DNA of 39,927 nucleotides from an uncultured Clostridia bacterium. Lineage in GTDB: Bacteria > Bacillota > Clostridia > TANB77 > CAG-508. Of the stretch, positions 36,436 through 39,927 are shown piece by piece (positions within the stretch are counted from its first letter, which is position 1; each line of letters begins with the position of its first letter). The notes beneath the pieces are model-generated. The model was not told the DNA's origin. It saw only the letters and a program-made list of their open reading frames with translations, and made no database searches. The DNA is taken from the NCBI GenBank assembly GCA_947625835.1, contig CANQPY010000012.1:1-39927 (forward strand), in the 5' to 3' direction. Both the position numbers and the translations under genes were made by a program.

Positions 36436-36516
36436 TTTATCTATACCAGAAGCTTATCAATGGATAGCCGATGTAAAAAGTAAAGCAAATAAAATTAATA
36501 ATAATGGAGCAATTAA

Positions 36517-37174
36517 ATGAAAAGAAAAGGAAATTTATATCAAGAAATTTATAAATTTGAAAATATACTTTCTGCTTTTAATGAAGTTTGTAAAAATACT
36601 AAAAATAAGAAAAAGGTAGCAAATTTGAAAGAATATAAATGTATTTATATTTCTAGAATTTATAATATTTTAAAAAATAAAGAATATAAACCTGGACCTT
36701 TTAATGTTTTTACTATTTATGAACCAAAAGAAAGAAGAATTGTAAGTCAAAATATGCAAGATAAAATAATTAATCATCTAGTTGCAAGGTATATTTTATA
36801 CCCTGCTATTCTTCCCTGTCTTTTAGATGTAAACGTTGCTAGTAGAAAAGGACTAGGAACAAGTGAAGGTGTTAGATTAGCCAAAAACTTTCATAGAATT
36901 TGTAAAGTGAAATATAAAACTTATTATATTTTAAAATGTGATATTAGCAAGTTTTTTGCAAGTATAGACCATGCTATATTAAAACAAAAATTAAAAAGAA
37001 GAATTAAAGATAAAGATGCTTTAAGAATTGTTTTTGATATTATCGAAATAGAAGAAAATGGATTAAGTATAGGTGCTATGACAAGTCAAGTTCTTGCTAT
37101 CTTTTATCTTAATGATATGGATCATTTTATTAAAGAAACTTTAAAGATAAAATACTATTTGAGATATCAAGATG
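36517..37174 (+). CDS. Reverse transcriptase of DGR/unknown-group type, 5' exon
   Basis: 219 codons of an RT split by a group II intron. Seen: FTIYEPKERRIVSQNMQDKI (motif 1 region), YYILKCDISKFFASIDH (motif 3, catalytic Asp), GLSIGAMTSQVLAIFYLNDM (motif 4 with IGxxxSQ), and YYLRYQD at the end. IGxxxSQ in place of QGxxxSP is the published signature of diversity-generating retroelement RTs. Some uncharacterised RT groups share it. ATG at 36517 overlaps an upstream frame (ATGA). The coding sequence resumes at 39822. The final codon is GAT-G|AT, so the intron splits the catalytic YQDD motif. Confidence 0.85.
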
Positions 37175-37870
37175 GTGCGACCCGTTTCTAAGTGAAAAGC
37201 TTGGACACTAATTAAATTAGGAGAACTAATATTTCGATAAGTGGAATGATAGAGTAACGCCTTGAAACGCTTACCTTAAATTACGACAGGCAAATATTTG
37301 TGTAATAAAATAAATGTCTGAAGCTCGTTAAAGTCGGCAGAGAGTTACCCAAACAAATAATGATGTGGAAAGTGGCTTGGAGGCAAGCTATGTAACCTAT
37401 ATGCCGGAGGTCTATAAAATATCTATGGTTAGAATGTAGTGAGGAACTACTGACGAATCTTCGAATGTACAGGTCTAGAGGTAGCAATAATAGAAATGTT
37501 ATTACACTTGTTTAGAGTGGGCAATTGTGGTAGAGTAAAAATCGTCCATATGAAATACCATATAGTGTTATAGGCACTATCAAGATTGCAGGACTATAGA
37601 AGAAACCTAAGGGTATATGAACAGATAGAAATATTGGAACGGGGAAAGGTTAGAATATGGAGCTATTACAAGTGATGAAATATTTGTAGAAAATTCATAA
37701 TCTACATTAATCTAACTGAGAGCGGTGTCATGTTAGCTATGAAATTATAGAAATATAATGGAGCGAAGGGCACTAGTCATTTTAATAAAACAATTAATAA
37801 ATATATAGTAATCATAGGTTCGATTAAGACTAAGAAAAGCGAAATCCAAATTGAAGGAGATTAGCTGACT

Positions 37871-39693
37871 ATGACAAATGTTAAAAAGAAACAAAAACTA
37901 AGAAATAATGAATACTACAATTTACAAGAAACATTCGATGAACTTTATGCTAAAAGTAAAAGAAATTACATATTCACTGACCTTATGAAGTTAATTACAT
38001 CTAAAGAAAACATACAATTAGCCTATAGAAACCTAAAAAAGAATGATGGAAGTTATACAGCAGGAGTTGATGGAAAAAATATTGAATATCTACAGAACTG
38101 GGAAATGAATAAATTAATTTTACATATACAAAGAAAATTTAATAATTATTCCCCTCAACCAGTTAGACGAGTAGAAATTCCAAAACCTAATGGTAAAATA
38201 AGACCGCTAGGAATACCTACAATAATGGATAGAATGTTGCAACAATGTATATTGCAGGTATTAGAGCCAATATGTGAAGCTAAATTTCATAAAAAAAGTA
38301 ATGGATTTAGACCAAATAAAAGTACAGAAAATGCAATTGCACAAATGGAAACTCTAATACAGTTGAATAATTACCATATTATTATAGACATTGATATCAA
38401 AGGTTTCTTCGATAATGTGAGTCATTCAAAACTTTTAAAACAAATTTGGACATTGGGAATAAGGGATAAAAAACTAATATGTATAATATCAGCAATGTTA
38501 AAAGCAGAAATTAAAGGAATAGGAATACCAGAAAAGGGTACACCACAAGGTCGGTATTTTATCTCCACTACTTTCAAATATTGTTTTAAATGAACTTGAC
38601 TGGTGGATAGCAAGTCAATGGGAGTTTTTTCCTTTAGATGTAAATAAGCAAAAGAATAAAAATTACTATTTAAAGAATTCTAATCTTAAAAAGTGTTATA
38701 TAGTTCGTTATGCAGATGATTTCAAAATAATTTGCAAAAAGAAGTCTGATGCAGAAAAACTATTTATAGCAACTAAAGATTGGTTAAAAGAGCGACTTAA
38801 ACTTGAAATAAGTCCCGAAAAATCAAAAATAGTAAATCTTCGAAAACATTACTCAGAATTTTTAGGTTTTAAAATTAAAGTTAAACCTAAAAGAAAAAAA
38901 TATGTAATTAAAAGCCATATAAGTGATAAAGCAAAAAAGAAAATTAAAACAAATTGCAATAAGGCAATAGAAAATATTCAAAACTCTAAAAATAATTTAG
39001 ATGAATTGATGAATATTCAAAAATATAATTCAACAGTTATAGGAATACACAATTATTATCAAATTGTAACAATGGTATGTTGGGATTTGGGAAAAATCGC
39101 TTATGAAGTCAGTCGAACTATGTATATAAAGTTAAGAAAAAGAGTAAATAGAAAATGTAATAAAGTTAATAAAAAAGGCTATGTATATAAACGTTATCGG
39201 AAAAAGCAAACAAGTAAGATATTTATCTGGACAAATAATTGCTCCACTTGGTTATGTTAGGCATAGAATTCCATTGCAAATATCAAATGATATAAACAAA
39301 TATACAATTGAAGGCAGGAAGTCTATTCATAAAACAATACATCATATTAATACGAATATTCTAAAACATCTAATGGAACACCCTAACCCAAAAGCAAGTA
39401 TTGAATATAATGATAATCTATTATCACTATATTCAGCCCAAAAAGGTAAATGCAGAATTTGCAGAAAAGAGCTAGAATTAGAAGAAATTTATTGTCATCA
39501 TATAATACCAAAAGAAATTGGTGGAACTGACGAATATAAAAATCTAATTATAATTCATATAGATATACATAAGCTAATACACAGTACAAACGATGATGAA
39601 GTTACTAAGACTATTACAAAACTTAACTTAGATGCAGAACAAATTGAAAAAATAAATAAACTTAGAAAGAAATTACTACTAAAATCAATTTAG
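37871..39693 (+). CDS. ltrA: Group II intron-encoded protein (RT-maturase-HNH), needing two CGGN +1 shifts
   Basis: 606 aa after recoding. RT motifs: KPNGKIRPLGIPTIMDR, NGFRPNKSTENAI, IDIDIKGFFDNVSH. In GTPQG the frame meets CGG (38552-38554); skipping the C gives GILSPLLSNIVLNELD, completing the invariant PQGGILSPLL of motif 4. It goes on through IVRYADDFKII (catalytic YADD). A second CGG (39198-39200) after YKRY yields GKSKQVRYLSGQIIAPLGYV, then the HNH domain (CRICRKELELEEIYCHHIIPKEIGG). Without the shifts the protein is cut into three useless pieces. Splices and mobilises the intron. ATG at 37871 after GAAGGAG. Confidence 0.92.
38552..38554 (+). other. CGGT +1 recoding site 8 (intron protein, motif 4)
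   Basis: Codon before is GGT. Read GGT-CGGT-ATT. Confidence 0.85.
39198..39200 (+). other. CGGA +1 recoding site 9 (intron protein, before HNH)
   Basis: Codon before is TAT. Read TAT-CGGA-AAA. Confidence 0.85.
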
Positions 39694-39821
39694 CATTTGA
39701 AAATTATAAATATTATTACAATTATTAAAATGAGGGCACGCCGTATGAGTAGGAAACTCTCACGTACGGTGTAGAGCAGGGGAAAATCTGGAGATGAAAT
39801 CAAAGGATTACCTATTGCTAT

Positions 39822-39927
39822 ATTTTTTACTCTTTCATCCTTCTAAAGACTATTTAAAATATTGTTTAAATGAATTAGAAAAGTTTTTAGAAAAAGAAAA
39901 TTTAACTTTAAATAAAAAGACTAGAAT
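39822..39927 (+). CDS. Reverse transcriptase, 3' exon (runs off the window)
   Basis: Continues the split RT: after joining, Y-Q-D-D then FLLFHPSKDYLKYCLNELEK, the motif 5-6 region. Open to the window end. The template repeat of a DGR, if present, would be expected beyond or near here. Confidence 0.85.

Larger units (their letters stand above)
37175..39821 (+). mobile_element. Complete group II intron inserted in the RT gene
   Basis: The 5' end is GTGCGACCCG (37175-37184). Domain V is about 39738-39772 (CGCCGTATGAG - GAAA - CTCTCACGTACGGTG, CGC triad) and the 3' end is CTATTGCTAT at 39821. Domain IV carries the protein at 37871-39693. Boundaries are fixed by the host protein: joining 37174 to 39822 restores YQDDFLLFHPSKDYL. 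All parts needed for splicing and retrohoming appear present, provided the protein is read through its two CGG sites. About 700 nt of ribozyme domains I-III precede the ORF. Confidence 0.93.

Noticed and set aside
37281..37487. 68-aa minus-strand frame inside the group II intron
   Set aside because: Lies in the structured ribozyme domains; no coding support.
4454..39693. Sequencing or assembly error as the cause of the CGG breaks
   Set aside because: Not fully excluded, but an artefact adding C before GG should strike all codon phases. Nine of nine lie exactly at a codon boundary before Gly (about 1.5e-4 for a shared phase if phases were independent), and C-GG strings in other phases are undisturbed.
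4454..39693. CGG reassigned to another amino acid as a triplet
   Set aside because: A triplet reassignment would keep the old frame, which runs into nonsense and stop codons at every site; only +1 reading restores homology.
1..39927. CRISPR array or tRNA/rRNA genes
   Set aside because: No regularly spaced repeats and no tRNA- or rRNA-like sequences seen on either strand; the tandem repeats present are coding.

Overview
AT-rich chromosomal DNA of a spore-former-type Clostridia. The evidence is a glmS ribozyme upstream of glmS, a T-box upstream of aspS, a YaaL-BofA pair, a Spo0E-like peptide, AGGAGG ribosome binding sites, and pseudopilin-like surface proteins of a kind I associate with uncultured gut Clostridia (placement is inference).

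The main observation is a recurring recoding signal. Eight genes look broken by a frameshift, and every one of the nine breaks is the same event: an in-frame CGG codon after which the homologous protein continues in the +1 frame, as if the C were skipped and the following GGN read as glycine (CGGA seven times, CGGT twice). The genes are bofA, a 10-TM metal exporter, a pseudopilin-like repeat protein, a DUF1703-type AAA ATPase, an RlmI-like methyltransferase, aspS, an AlbA_2/Schlafen-type protein, and a group II intron protein (two sites). In several the restored residue is an invariant motif glycine, for example PQG-G-ILSP of the intron reverse transcriptase, YTG-G-AT of the methyltransferase and the PQCG region of the exporter. 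No other recognisable gene here has an in-frame CGG, while CGG in other phases (AAC GGA, GAC GGT) is common and read normally. The codons before the nine sites are unrelated, which argues against P-site slippage and for quadruplet decoding of CGGN or a +1 event in the A site. The exceptions are two small GC-richer ORFs (19358 and 29384), which each contain two in-frame CGG codons and look imported.

Layout. 1-2165 (minus): rdgB, two small unknown genes, mtnN. 2250-4450: glmS ribozyme, glmS, terminator. 4454-5075 (minus): yaaL and bofA. 5165-5531: a large palindromic MITE-like element. 5614-7950: an orphan VirD4/TraG-like ATPase. 8007-8859: the exporter. 8968-16900 (minus): secreted and pseudopilin-like proteins, two of them with compositionally odd C-terminal ends resembling DGR variable regions, with the AAA ATPase/nuclease between them. 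17138-19535: XRE regulator, RluA-type synthase, methyltransferase, small membrane protein, GC-rich small ORF. 19545-24038 (minus): nudix-purH-hpt-uvrC. 24151-24716: XRE regulator and Spo0E-like peptide. 24873-26915: T-box and aspS. 26963-29197 (minus): an IbrA/IbrB-like trio. 29288-29939: GC-rich small ORF and a candidate sRNA. 30042-31229: another pseudopilin-like protein.

31400-39927 is accessory: a 5'-truncated AlbA_2 protein, an MNT nucleotidyltransferase, an HTH protein, a RusA-like protein, a winged-helix protein, an XRE regulator, and a reverse transcriptase with the DGR-type motif-4 signature. That reverse transcriptase is split in its YxDD catalytic codon by a complete group II intron, whose own protein needs two CGG shifts. 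The mobile intron therefore follows the same decoding rule as the housekeeping genes.
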